Source: Thermoprotei archaeon (GTDB lineage: Archaea; Thermoproteota; Thermoprotei; Thermofilales; Thermofilaceae). From it: 10,695 bases of DNA. Numbering within the stretch: position 1 is the stretch's first letter; the number at the start of each line of letters is the position of its first letter. This document shows positions 1-5,623 of the stretch, piece by piece. Under the pieces are notes generated by a model, which ran no database searches, was not told the DNA's origin, and was given only the letters and a program-made list of their open reading frames with translations. The DNA is taken from positions 1-10,695 of the forward strand of contig QMRZ01000039.1 in the NCBI GenBank assembly GCA_003649495.1, given 5' to 3'. A program made the translations under genes and the position numbers.

Positions 1-33
1 AGCCGCTTCCCCCACGATCACTGCTTGTGACAT
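1..33 (-). CDS. 5' end of an unidentified gene, cut by the left edge
   Basis: Reading the minus strand from position 33 gives ATG followed by ten open codons (MSQAVIVGEAA) to the window edge. A TATA-like AATATATT at 56-63 is centred 26 nt upstream of the ATG, the usual geometry for a leaderless archaeal gene. The N-terminus resembles the first beta strand of thiolase-like or nucleotide-binding proteins, but eleven residues cannot identify a family. It would be divergent from the DUF998 gene. Confidence 0.45.
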   Translation of the reverse strand, partial: MSQAVIVGEAA

Positions 34-55
34 GACTATAAATGCAATTTGACTC

Positions 56-63
56 AATATATT
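56..63 (-). promoter_or_regulatory. TATA box for the left-edge minus-strand gene
   Basis: AATATATT lies in an AT-rich patch and is centred about 26 nt upstream of the ATG whose first base is 33. The RNA would start at or next to the start codon (leaderless). Confidence 0.4.
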
Positions 64-171
64 CATGCAAATGACATTAACATTCAAGTCAACTACCTGT
101 TATTTCATGCTGCCACAGAACTGTAACGACAGGTCTAGAAGCTCACATCTCTGCCCATAGCCGTGGCTAGC

Positions 172-179
172 ATATAAAT
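172..179 (+). promoter_or_regulatory. TATA box for the DUF998 gene
   Basis: ATATAAAT is centred near 175.5, so transcription should begin near 201. This puts the upstream TTG at 193 before the expected RNA start and favours GTG 205 or ATG 208 as the initiation codon. The rest of 34-207 shows no other convincing feature. Confidence 0.5.
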
Positions 180-207
180 CACTGCGCTAGCGTTGACTAG
201 GCAGGTG

Positions 208-765
208 ATGCTCGTGATAACCTTGAGGAGTTGTGTAGCTACTGCAGCTTTATCCGTGCTTCTACCACTCGCATCGATAATGACAGCCTCGCTAGCCTCA
301 GGCTGGTTTGATCCCTTAAGAAATGCACTTAGCGACCTCGGCCACGCAGCGAGGAGCCGGGTAGCCCCCATCTTTAACTGGGGGCTCAGCACGGGGGGGC
401 TTATGATAACCCTCGTCTCAGCTGTCTGCTTTCGGAAGTATAGGCTACTGCTGGCAGCGGGCATGGCCACAGGCTATAGCCTAGTGCTGGTCGCGGTGTT
501 CGATGAGATCTACGGACCCCTCCACTTCGTGGTATCCGTGGCATTTTTCCTTTCGCTAGCCTTCACGCTAGCCGCCTACGCGGCTACGTTTAGGACCCTG
601 ACCCCTCTCCCAGCCCTGGCGGCAGGTATTACAGCCTGGATCCTACACTTAGGTTACAACATCCCAAAAGGTGCAGCAATTCCAGAGCTTGTGTCAATAC
701 TGCTCTGCGCGCCCTTCTACTTGCACGCTGCACTCACCTGCTCGAGGGTAGGGGCGCGCAGCTAG
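208..765 (+). CDS. DUF998-type multi-spanning membrane protein
   Basis: About 185 residues, very hydrophobic, with roughly six membrane segments: near residues 9-29, 57-74, 80-98, 105-127, 134-152 and 160-177. The segment WFDPLRNALSDLGH at about residues 33-46, after the first helix, is the hallmark of the DUF998 family, and FDEIYGPLHFVVSVAFF (about 98-114) matches the second conserved block with its invariant His. The biochemical role of DUF998 proteins is not established, so no reaction is proposed. I chose ATG 208 because the TATA box at 172-179 predicts an RNA start near 201; TTG 193 would give 190 residues but lies upstream of that start. The gene is monocistronic and convergent with the HAD phosphatase gene, 24 bp away. 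Confidence 0.8.
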   Translation: MLVITLRSCVATAALSVLLPLASIMTASLASGWFDPLRNALSDLGHAARSRVAPIFNWGLSTGGLMITLVSAVCFRKYRLLLAAGMATGYSLVLVAVFDEIYGPLHFVVSVAFFLSLAFTLAAYAATFRTLTPLPALAAGITAWILHLGYNIPKGAAIPELVSILLCAPFYLHAALTCSRVGARS

Positions 766-789
766 CAGAGCCACGATGCACAGCTCCAG

Positions 790-1299
790 CTAACCTGACT
801 GTTCTAATCGCCGGAAAGCCCTAAGCATCTCGCAGAATAGGTGCTGCTCCTCTCCCCCAAATCTTATGACCTTTAAGCAGCGATACCTCCTTCGCACTCC
901 CTCAATTATTGCTGGGTTATCATCTATGAATAAGGCTTCCCCCTCCTTCACTCCAACTTCCCTGAAAATTTTCTCTAGCATCAGATCCTTATTGGGATGA
1001 GGCTCCACCACTATTACGTCGAATAGCTGTAGCAGGCCCAATGCCTCTAGAGCCCTTAGGGCCGGCTGCGGGTAATTCCAGCTAGCTACCGCCAGTTTGA
1101 AGCCCCTCACTCTCAACTCCTCTAAAAGCCTCCTAGCACAAGGCCTTAGCCGGATCCTCTCCCCCCGGGAGTCCGCTATCTCGTCCAGCCCGACTCTCCG
1201 GTAAGGCGGTGTAGTAGAGCTAACATCAGGGTGGTCCCATAGGGTGTTATCCAGGTCGAACACCACTAGCTTCACGCCCCTAATGTCGACGCCAGCCAC
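790..1299 (-). CDS. MDP-1-like HAD superfamily phosphatase
   Basis: About 169 residues. The HAD motifs are in order: motif I FDLDNTLW with nucleophile Asp15 and acid/base Asp17; motif II in AVASWN (Ser73); motif III Lys in PNKD (about 104); motif IV LFIDDN (Asp126, Asp127). The short length without a large cap and the DNTLW/ASWN signatures match the magnesium-dependent phosphatase-1 group. Eukaryotic MDP-1 acts on protein phosphotyrosine or glycated protein; the archaeal substrate is unknown. GTG 1299 is chosen because a GGGGGGAG stretch lies just before it and a TATA-like element at 1322-1329 is centred 26 nt upstream. An upstream GTG at 1344 would add 15 residues without homology. The gene sits just downstream of tRNA-Asp on the same strand, so readthrough from the tRNA is also possible. 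Confidence 0.82.
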   Translation of the reverse strand: MAGVDIRGVKLVVFDLDNTLWDHPDVSSTTPPYRRVGLDEIADSRGERIRLRPCARRLLEELRVRGFKLAVASWNYPQPALRALEALGLLQLFDVIVVEPHPNKDLMLEKIFREVGVKEGEALFIDDNPAIIEGVRRRYRCLKVIRFGGEEQHLFCEMLRAFRRLEQSG

Positions 1300-1321
1300 A
1301 TCACTCCCCCCAGAAATCCAT

Positions 1322-1329
1322 CTTAAAAG
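1322..1329 (-). promoter_or_regulatory. TATA box for the HAD phosphatase gene
   Basis: On the minus strand this reads CTTTTAAG. Its centre (1325.5) is 26 nt from GTG 1299, consistent with a leaderless or near-leaderless transcript and supporting that start. Confidence 0.45.
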
Positions 1330-1355
1330 GATCAATGCAAACACGACACCAGATA

Positions 1356-1434
1356 TGGCGCCCCGGCCGGGATTTGAACCCGGGTTCTCCGGCTCGACAG
1401 GCCGGCATACTAGACCAGGCTATACGACCGGGGC
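1356..1434 (-). tRNA. tRNA-Asp (anticodon GUC), CCA encoded
   Basis: The minus strand folds as a full tRNA: acceptor stem GCCCCGG/CCGGGGC, D arm with the loop GG pair, anticodon stem CCGGC/GCCGG closing the 7-nt loop CUGUCGA (anticodon GUC), variable region AGAAC, and T arm CCGGG-UUCAAAU-CCCGG. The mature body is 76 nt (1359-1434), the discriminator is G73, and there is no intron. The CCA end is present in the genome at 1358-1356. Its TATA box is at 1460-1467. kptA lies immediately upstream and the HAD phosphatase gene downstream, both on the same strand. Confidence 0.97.
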
Positions 1435-1459
1435 TCGTGGAAGGTAGATACTGGAGGGA

Positions 1460-1467
1460 TTTTAAAG
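1460..1467 (-). promoter_or_regulatory. TATA box of the tRNA-Asp gene
   Basis: Minus strand CTTTAAAA, preceded by the purine-rich AAAAG expected of a BRE. Its centre is 29 nt upstream of the mature tRNA 5' end, so the primary transcript would carry only a few extra 5' bases. Confidence 0.65.
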
Positions 1468-1495
1468 CTTTTACGGAGTCTGTCACCTTCGATGC

Positions 1496-2206
1496 CTAGC
1501 GCCACGCGGGCTTTAAAGGCCCAATGTCTAGAACTCTTATCGCTTCAGGGGGTACGCGGCTCGTTACATACACTCTCTTGCCAGCCCTGTATACCTTGAT
1601 GCCACGCCTAGCGAGCTTCCCCACGTCCACCTCAATGATTATAGGGGTACGAGTCTTTCTGAGCGCTGTCTCCCACGCGTCTTCCGGTGTGGCGGCGAGG
1701 TGAACCATAAGCCTCTTACCCGGTTTTAGGCCCTCCTTAAGTATCGAGGGGAGGGCTTGGGGCGTAGTCCCGTGGTACAGCTTAGCTGGGGGTTTGACCT
1801 CTTCCTCGTACTTCACATAGACCCTTACACTGTGCCCGTACCTGGCCCTAATCTTTCCATTCTTGATCTCGAACCTGCCCTTAGGGTCTAGGGCCGCTAT
1901 CGCGTAGATGTGCTCTGGCCTCAGCCACCAGTATAGGTGCCTGCTCCTCCACTTCGTCTTTATAAGGCGGGCTAGCTCCTCAACTGTCTGCTTCGTGAAG
2001 CCCTCCTCGTCTAGCTCAATGCCCAGCGCATAGGGGAAGTGTCTTAGCAGTCCGCTGAGGAGCTTGCTAAGCCTCACCCTCCTCTCGGGGTCGAGCACCA
2101 GCGTGCAGGGCTCGCCGCAGTGCGCTCCCTCCTCAGTGAACTGACCACAGACTCGACACTTATAGATCGGCTTAATGCCCCAGATCCCTCTAGCCGCCTT
2201 AGCCAT
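1496..2206 (-). CDS. kptA: RNA 2'-phosphotransferase KptA/Tpt1 with N-terminal zinc ribbon
   Basis: 236 residues. Residues 14-35 hold a zinc ribbon (Cys17, Cys20, Cys30, Cys34), an extension found in some archaeal KptA proteins and absent from the shorter bacterial ones. The core follows: the LSKLLSGLLRH helix with the probable catalytic Arg55, the ARYGHS block with His125, the NAD-binding YHGT at 144-147, and SRVPP with Arg217. Family members move an internal RNA 2'-phosphate onto NAD+, giving ADP-ribose 1'',2''-cyclic phosphate. Archaeal tRNA splicing does not leave such phosphates, so the natural substrate is uncertain. ATG 2206 is preceded by GGTGGGCG and fits the N-terminus. The gene follows the metal ATPase gene on the same strand; an element at 2281-2288 may give it its own promoter. 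Confidence 0.93.
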   Translation of the reverse strand: MAKAARGIWGIKPIYKCRVCGQFTEEGAHCGEPCTLVLDPERRVRLSKLLSGLLRHFPYALGIELDEEGFTKQTVEELARLIKTKWRSRHLYWWLRPEHIYAIAALDPKGRFEIKNGKIRARYGHSVRVYVKYEEEVKPPAKLYHGTTPQALPSILKEGLKPGKRLMVHLAATPEDAWETALRKTRTPIIIEVDVGKLARRGIKVYRAGKRVYVTSRVPPEAIRVLDIGPLKPAWR

Positions 2207-2280
2207 CGCCCACCAGCCCCGTAATTAGCGCTGGAGCCCGAGCGGTGCCAGGGACTTACATGACGTGTGAGAGCCGAGGG

Positions 2281-2288
2281 CTTAAAGT
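2281..2288 (-). promoter_or_regulatory. Possible TATA box for kptA
   Basis: Minus strand ACTTTAAG, just past the end of the ATPase remnant. It predicts an RNA start near 2259 and a leader of about 50 nt before ATG 2206. A nearer AT patch at 2221-2229 is too close to the start codon to serve. Confidence 0.3.
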
Positions 2289-2439
2289 TTTCACTTCAGC
2301 TCTTGAGAATCCTCATAGAATTAAGCACCGTGATCAGAGCTACCCCTACATCCGCGAATAGCGCCTCCCACATCGTAGCTCTACCTACTGCGCCTAACGC
2401 TAGGACTGCAATCTTCACAGCGAGCGCCAGCGCAATGTT

Positions 2440-3048
2440 CTACATCACGACTCTCCTCGTCCTCCTCGCAACCTTAACAGCTCTGGGTATCCTGGTGAGC
2501 TTATCATCCATCACAACAACGTCGGCAACCTCTATAGCGGCGTCGCTGCCGAGCGCGCCCATGGCTATGCCGACGTCGGCCCTTGCTATCACTGGCGCGT
2601 CATTCACCCCATCGCCCACGAAGGCCACGAATCCCCTCTCCTTCTCACACATCTCCTCTACAAGTCTAACTTTATCGCCCGGGAGGAGCTCAGCGTAGTA
2701 CTCGTCGAGCCCTAACTCCTCGGCTACCGCCTTAGCTACGTGCCTGCTATCGCCCGTGAGCATCACTATCCTGCGGACCCCCAGCCTCCTCAGCTCACGT
2801 ATCGCGTCTCTAGCCTCCTCCTTCACCTCATCCCGTATTAGTATGTAGCCTGCGTATACGCCGCCTGCCACGACATGCACTACAGTGCCTCCAGGTATGT
2901 CACATACGTCGTGCTCAACGCCCTCCCGGTGTAAGAGCCTGTCATTGCCCACCATTACTAACGTACCGCCTATCCGGGCCTTAACCCCGTGTCCAGCTAT
3001 CTCCTCATACTCCTCTACCCAGCTCCCCTCCTCCGCTTCTCCCCCCAA
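2440..3048 (-). CDS. Metal ATPase fragment 2 (P/N domains, after frameshift)
   Basis: From TTG 3048 the overlapping frame carries the remaining N-domain (VEEYEEIAGHGVKA), TGDSRHVAK, and the hinge motif GDGVNDAP at about 145-152, then stops at TAG 2440-2442 just after ARRTRRVVM, at the beginning of helix 7. The TTG lies in the overlap with fragment 1 and has no clear ribosome-binding site, so independent start is doubtful. Alone it lacks the phosphorylation site and all membrane helices. Confidence 0.6.
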   Translation of the reverse strand: MGGEAEEGSWVEEYEEIAGHGVKARIGGTLVMVGNDRLLHREGVEHDVCDIPGGTVVHVVAGGVYAGYILIRDEVKEEARDAIRELRRLGVRRIVMLTGDSRHVAKAVAEELGLDEYYAELLPGDKVRLVEEMCEKERGFVAFVGDGVNDAPVIARADVGIAMGALGSDAAIEVADVVVMDDKLTRIPRAVKVARRTRRVVM

Positions 3049-4229
3049 GCCTGCCTTATGGCCTGGGCAATGGGGTGGTTCGAGTAAGCCTCGGCGAGGG
3101 CGGCTAGCCTTAGTATCTCCTCGCTACTGAAGCCGTTCTTCGGATGCACTTCAGCGACTCTGAAGATCCCTTTAGTGAGGGTGCCGGTCTTGTCGAAGGC
3201 CACCACCCTTAAGCTAGCTAGCTGATCAAGGAAGTTTGAACCCTTACTCAACACCCCATCCTTAGCAGCCCTGCCCAGCCCGCTAAAGTAGCTAAGGGGC
3301 ACTGAGAGGACTAGGGCGCAGGGGCATGAAATTACTAAGAGCACTAGCGCCCTGTAAGCCCACACGCTAGGCGAGCCCCCCACGAAAAGTGGGGGGAGGA
3401 TGGCTATGGCGAATGCTAGAGAGACAACAGCTGGGGTGTAGTAGCGCGCGAACCTAGTTATGAATTTCTCAACCCTAGCCTTCCTAGCGCTAGCCCTCTC
3501 CACCAAGCTCAGGATCTTAGCTACCGTAGACTCTCTATACTCCCTGACCACCCTAACCTCCAGCAACCCTGAGAGGTTTACTGCCCCAGATAACACCTCA
3601 TCCCCTGGCTCCACCGTCCTCGGAACAGACTCCCCAGTTAGGGGAGACATGTCGACTACCGACACGCCTCTGACAACTACTCCGTCCAGGGGGATCCTCT
3701 CGCCTGGGCGGATCACTATGATATCCCCCACCCTCACGTCCTCAGGCCTGACCCTGCGTACCTCACTCCCGACCTTGAGGTTAGCATACTCAGCCCTGAG
3801 GCTTAACAGAGACTTGATTGATCTGCGGGACTTAGCTAGGGCTAAATCCTGCAAGTACTCCCCAATGCGGAAGAAGAGCATGACACCCACAGCCTCGGGG
3901 TACTCCCCTATAGCGAAGATCCCCAGCGTAGCGACTGCTAGCAGGAAGTTCTCATTAAATGGGCTACCGCCTATCAAGCTCCTAGCAGCCATCCTCAACA
4001 CTTTGCCGCCCACTAGCAGGTAGGCGAGGATGAATATCGCTAGTACTGGGGCACCCTCTACTCCCAGGGCAAATCTGAGAGCTAGCCCAGCGGCGTACAA
4101 GGCCCCTGAGGTCAACAACGCGTATAGCTCCGGCTCGCCTCTCCCAAGAGCCTTAAATAGCCCTGTAAGCCTCCTCACGTCATGCTCGCCGCAGCTCCCC
4201 CCAGCTACTCCACAGCTATTATGTGACAT
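3015..4229 (-). CDS. Metal ATPase fragment 1 (N-terminal, up to frameshift)
   Basis: 404 codons. It holds the N-terminal Cys/His cluster, helices 1-6, the actuator domain (TGES), the CPC metal site, the phosphorylation site DKTGT and the start of the nucleotide-binding domain (SNHPIAQAI). Homology ends at Trp395-Gly396; the last eight residues (EKRRRGAG) are out-of-frame sequence before a TAG at 3015. ATG 4229 lies inside the last codons of the repressor gene, so translation is probably coupled. Confidence 0.75.
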   Translation of the reverse strand: MSHNSCGVAGGSCGEHDVRRLTGLFKALGRGEPELYALLTSGALYAAGLALRFALGVEGAPVLAIFILAYLLVGGKVLRMAARSLIGGSPFNENFLLAVATLGIFAIGEYPEAVGVMLFFRIGEYLQDLALAKSRRSIKSLLSLRAEYANLKVGSEVRRVRPEDVRVGDIIVIRPGERIPLDGVVVRGVSVVDMSPLTGESVPRTVEPGDEVLSGAVNLSGLLEVRVVREYRESTVAKILSLVERASARKARVEKFITRFARYYTPAVVSLAFAIAILPPLFVGGSPSVWAYRALVLLVISCPCALVLSVPLSYFSGLGRAAKDGVLSKGSNFLDQLASLRVVAFDKTGTLTKGIFRVAEVHPKNGFSSEEILRLAALAEAYSNHPIAQAIRQAWGEKRRRGAG

Positions 4230-4581
4230 CCCCCCTCCACCGCTCCCTCAGGTGCACTAATGCTACCTCGAGTATCTTCCGAATGTGGTCGTCGTCTACT
4301 CTGTAGAGCACGCTCCTACCCTCCCTCCTGAAGGCGACCAGCTTGCGGTCTTTCAGTACGCGCAGCTGGTGGGATACGGCAGAGGCCGAGCGGCCTGTGA
4401 TCTTGGAGAGTTCGCAAGTCGTCAGCTCCTCCACGCTAAGGGCCAGTACTATCTTCGCCCGCGTGGCATCGCCGAGGGCGCTGAAGAACGCTGCTAGCTC
4501 CACTACCTCCTCATCGCTTGGCAGCTGCTCGATTACCTTAGCCAGCCTCTCACGCCGCTCCTCTGCCACCTTACACACCAT
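4219..4581 (-). CDS. ArsR/SmtB-family metal-sensing repressor (CadC/CzrA-like)
   Basis: 120 residues with the winged helix-turn-helix of the family: FFSALGDATRAKIVLAL, then ELTTCELSKITGRSASAVSHQLRVL as recognition region, and a wing at about residues 84-95. The C-terminal helix carries a complete zinc alpha-5 set: Asp97, His99, His110 and Glu113, with the D-x-H-x10-H-x2-E spacing of SmtB/CzrA. Cys56 in the alpha-3 helix, with Cys3 near the N-terminus, also recalls part of the CadC alpha-3N thiolate site. It should bind its operator when metal-free and release it on binding zinc, cadmium or lead. ATG 4581 fits the TATA box at 4610-4617 and operator at 4591-4608. It is the first gene of the operon with the ATPase; the stop overlaps the ATPase start by 11 bp. 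Confidence 0.93.
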   Translation of the reverse strand: MVCKVAEERRERLAKVIEQLPSDEEVVELAAFFSALGDATRAKIVLALSVEELTTCELSKITGRSASAVSHQLRVLKDRKLVAFRREGRSVLYRVDDDHIRKILEVALVHLRERWRGDVT

Positions 4582-4590
4582 ACTTGATCA

Positions 4591-4608
4591 TTTGAACAAT
4601 TGTTCAAA
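4591..4608. promoter_or_regulatory. Operator palindrome of the metal repressor
   Basis: TTTGAACAATTGTTCAAA is a perfect 18-bp palindrome. TGAACA-N2-TGTTCA resembles the TGAA...TTCA core of known SmtB/CzrA/CadC operators. It fills the gap between the TATA box and the expected RNA start, so bound repressor would block TBP/TFB or polymerase loading. Confidence 0.8.
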
Positions 4609-4609
4609 C

Positions 4610-4617
4610 TATAAATA
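4610..4617 (-). promoter_or_regulatory. TATA box of the metal-efflux operon
   Basis: Minus strand TATTTATA is centred 32 nt from ATG 4581, predicting an RNA start near 4587 and a leader of only about 6 nt. The element is nearly symmetrical (AACTATTTATAGTT), so it could also fire to the right. Confidence 0.7.
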
Positions 4618-4730
4618 GTTATTGGGCTACAAGGCTTATGTAGGGGGCGTCGAGGGGTAGGTGGGGATGACGAGGAAGAGACGAGATGAACGGTGACTTA
4701 ACCAGTCTCGGCTGACCTCACCATCCTCAA

Positions 4731-4786
4731 GCCTGTGATGAGCCTTAGGACTGGTGAGCCGTGATCGCTTAACCCGTTGCTGAGGC
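4731..4786 (+). ncRNA. C/D box 2'-O-methylation guide sRNA
   Basis: A perfect C box GTGATGA (4735-4741) is followed by a 12-nt guide (4742-4753), a D' box GTGA (4754-4757, one change from CTGA), a 3-nt spacer, a C' box GTGATCG (4761-4767), a second 12-nt guide (4768-4779) and a perfect D box CTGA (4780-4783). GCC before and GGC after can form a short terminal stem. Two 12-nt guides are the standard archaeal architecture. The first guide, GCCTTAGGACTG, can pair with UCUUAAGGU of archaeal 23S rRNA (next to helix 69, about E. coli 1923-1931, from memory), with two G-U pairs. The RNA would join L7Ae, Nop5 and fibrillarin. ACTTAACC at 4696-4703 is placed as its TATA-like element. Confidence 0.65.
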
Positions 4787-4798
4787 GCTAAGAAATTA

Positions 4799-5620
4799 AT
4801 GTGGCCACGCGACTTCGCTCCCGTGAGGATCTCCCTAATAGTCGTCAGTGATAGGGTGTTCCTGGATCCTTCCTCAGATAAGGTCGCTAACCTGGTGAGG
4901 AGTGTAGCGTGCCACGCCGGTTACAGGGTTGAGGTGAGGTATGTCCCGAATGAGAAGACCCTCATACAACTTGCAGTACTCGAGTCGTCTCTCAGGGCAG
5001 ATCTTGTGGTGGTCGCGGGAGGCACAGGGCCGGGACCCAGGGACTTGAGCGTGGAGGCTGTAAGACCACTGTTCGAGAAGGAGCTAGAGGGCTTCGGTGA
5101 GAGGTTTAGACTCCTCTCATCTGAGGAAGTGGGGGCGCGGGCCCTCCTATCTAGAGCTACGGCAGGCGTGGTGGGCAGGAGCCTCGTCTTCGTAGTCCCA
5201 GGGCGCCCTGAGGCGGTGAGGCTAGCCCTGGAGCAGCTGATACTCCCCGCCGCCCGCGATGCCCTAGAGGTGGTGAGAGGGGGGAGCCACTGGAGGGGGC
5301 CTGAGCTGACAGTGAGGGAGCACATCTCTGTGAGGGATGCAGAGATATTTGCTAAGCGCCATTTAACCAGTCCAGCAAGCTACTCACTAGTCGCCGTATA
5401 CCGCGCGGGATCGGTAGGGTGGACGCTAAGCGGCAATACACATGCACTTCAGGGCCTACTGGCCTCGCTTGAACGGGCACACAGCGTTAGAGCTACAGTG
5501 GTAATAGCCCGCCAAGCGCCTCCAGGCGGGCTCGCTGTACTTGTAGCTATTGAGGGGGAGAGAGGCGAGAGCTGCTTAAGAGCTGTGGAGGAGGTATTCA
5601 AGGCCCTAGGCGTGGGGTGA
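4799..5620 (+). CDS. MoaB/MogA-like protein with extra C-terminal domain
   Basis: 273 residues. Residues 10-160 are a MoCF-biosynthesis (MogA/MoaB) fold: ISLIVVSDRV at the start, AGGTGPGPRD at 73-82, ELEGFGERFR, ALLSRATAGVVGRSLVFVVPGRPEAV at 116-140. Relatives bind molybdopterin and adenylate it before metal insertion. Asp82 matches MogA Asp82, but the equivalent of Asp49 is Asn51 (VPNEK), and the usual TPDAT is SVEAV. Residues about 165-273 form a domain I do not recognise, with alternating strands and helices (SYSLVAVYR, GNTHALQGLLASLERA, RATVVIAR, GLAVLVAIEG). ATG 4799 has no ribosome-binding site; GTG 4823 (MRISLIVVSDRV) is a credible leaderless alternative. trmJ follows after 3 nt, so the two are co-transcribed. 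Activity in cofactor synthesis is uncertain. Confidence 0.75.
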   Translation: MWPRDFAPVRISLIVVSDRVFLDPSSDKVANLVRSVACHAGYRVEVRYVPNEKTLIQLAVLESSLRADLVVVAGGTGPGPRDLSVEAVRPLFEKELEGFGERFRLLSSEEVGARALLSRATAGVVGRSLVFVVPGRPEAVRLALEQLILPAARDALEVVRGGSHWRGPELTVREHISVRDAEIFAKRHLTSPASYSLVAVYRAGSVGWTLSGNTHALQGLLASLERAHSVRATVVIARQAPPGGLAVLVAIEGERGESCLRAVEEVFKALGVG

Positions 5621-5623
5621 GGG

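Larger units (their letters stand above)
2296..4229 (-). pseudogene. P1B-type Zn/Cd/Pb-transporting ATPase, interrupted twice
   Basis: Restored by one added base and one sense codon, the gene encodes 644 residues, the expected size for a CadA/ZntA-like efflux ATPase lacking a full heavy-metal-binding domain. The N-terminus carries a short Cys/His cluster (Cys6, Cys13, His16). Landmarks in order: TGES at 198-201, the SCPCALVLSVP metal site at 301-311 (the form typical of the Zn/Cd/Pb subgroup), DKTGT with phosphorylated Asp346, the N-domain SNHP, TGD and GDGVNDAP. Lesion 1: at the G6 run at about 3040-3045 the frame must step back one base. Lesion 2: TAG at 2440-2442 (codon 597) sits where relatives usually have Gln. 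The next 47 codons still encode the last two helices, including VKIAVLAL and the metal-site Asp in LFADVG, ending in TGA at 2296. It overlaps the ArsR gene by 11 bp. Young pseudogene is most likely; recoding or sequence error is possible. Confidence 0.85.

Noticed and set aside
94..134. Inverted repeat ACCTGT ... ACAGGT in the left intergenic region.
   Set aside because: Only 6 bp with a 28-nt gap; expected by chance and not placed at a promoter element.
391..397. Run of seven G in the DUF998 gene as a possible frameshift site.
   Set aside because: The reading frame and the family motifs continue correctly across it.
2207..2295. Short hairpin-like AGCCGAGGGCT near 2271-2281 as a terminator or riboswitch for kptA.
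   Set aside because: Four base pairs only, no U tract, no known riboswitch consensus.
2267..2698. Long open frame on the plus strand, 143 codons.
   Set aside because: Low-complexity Ser/Thr/Ala composition; it is antisense to the well-conserved ATPase sequence.
3460..4260. Plus-strand open frames of 187 and 76 codons.
   Set aside because: They lie opposite the ATPase gene, have no homology signature and reflect the codon bias of the true strand.
4660..4720. Another C/D-like order on the plus strand: GGGATGA at 4664 and CTGA at 4712, with a TATA-like GGCTTATG upstream.
   Set aside because: No convincing C' or D' boxes, no kink-turn stem next to the boxes, and one guide would be complementary to the neighbouring sRNA (ACCAGTC/GACTGGT). 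Too weak to annotate.
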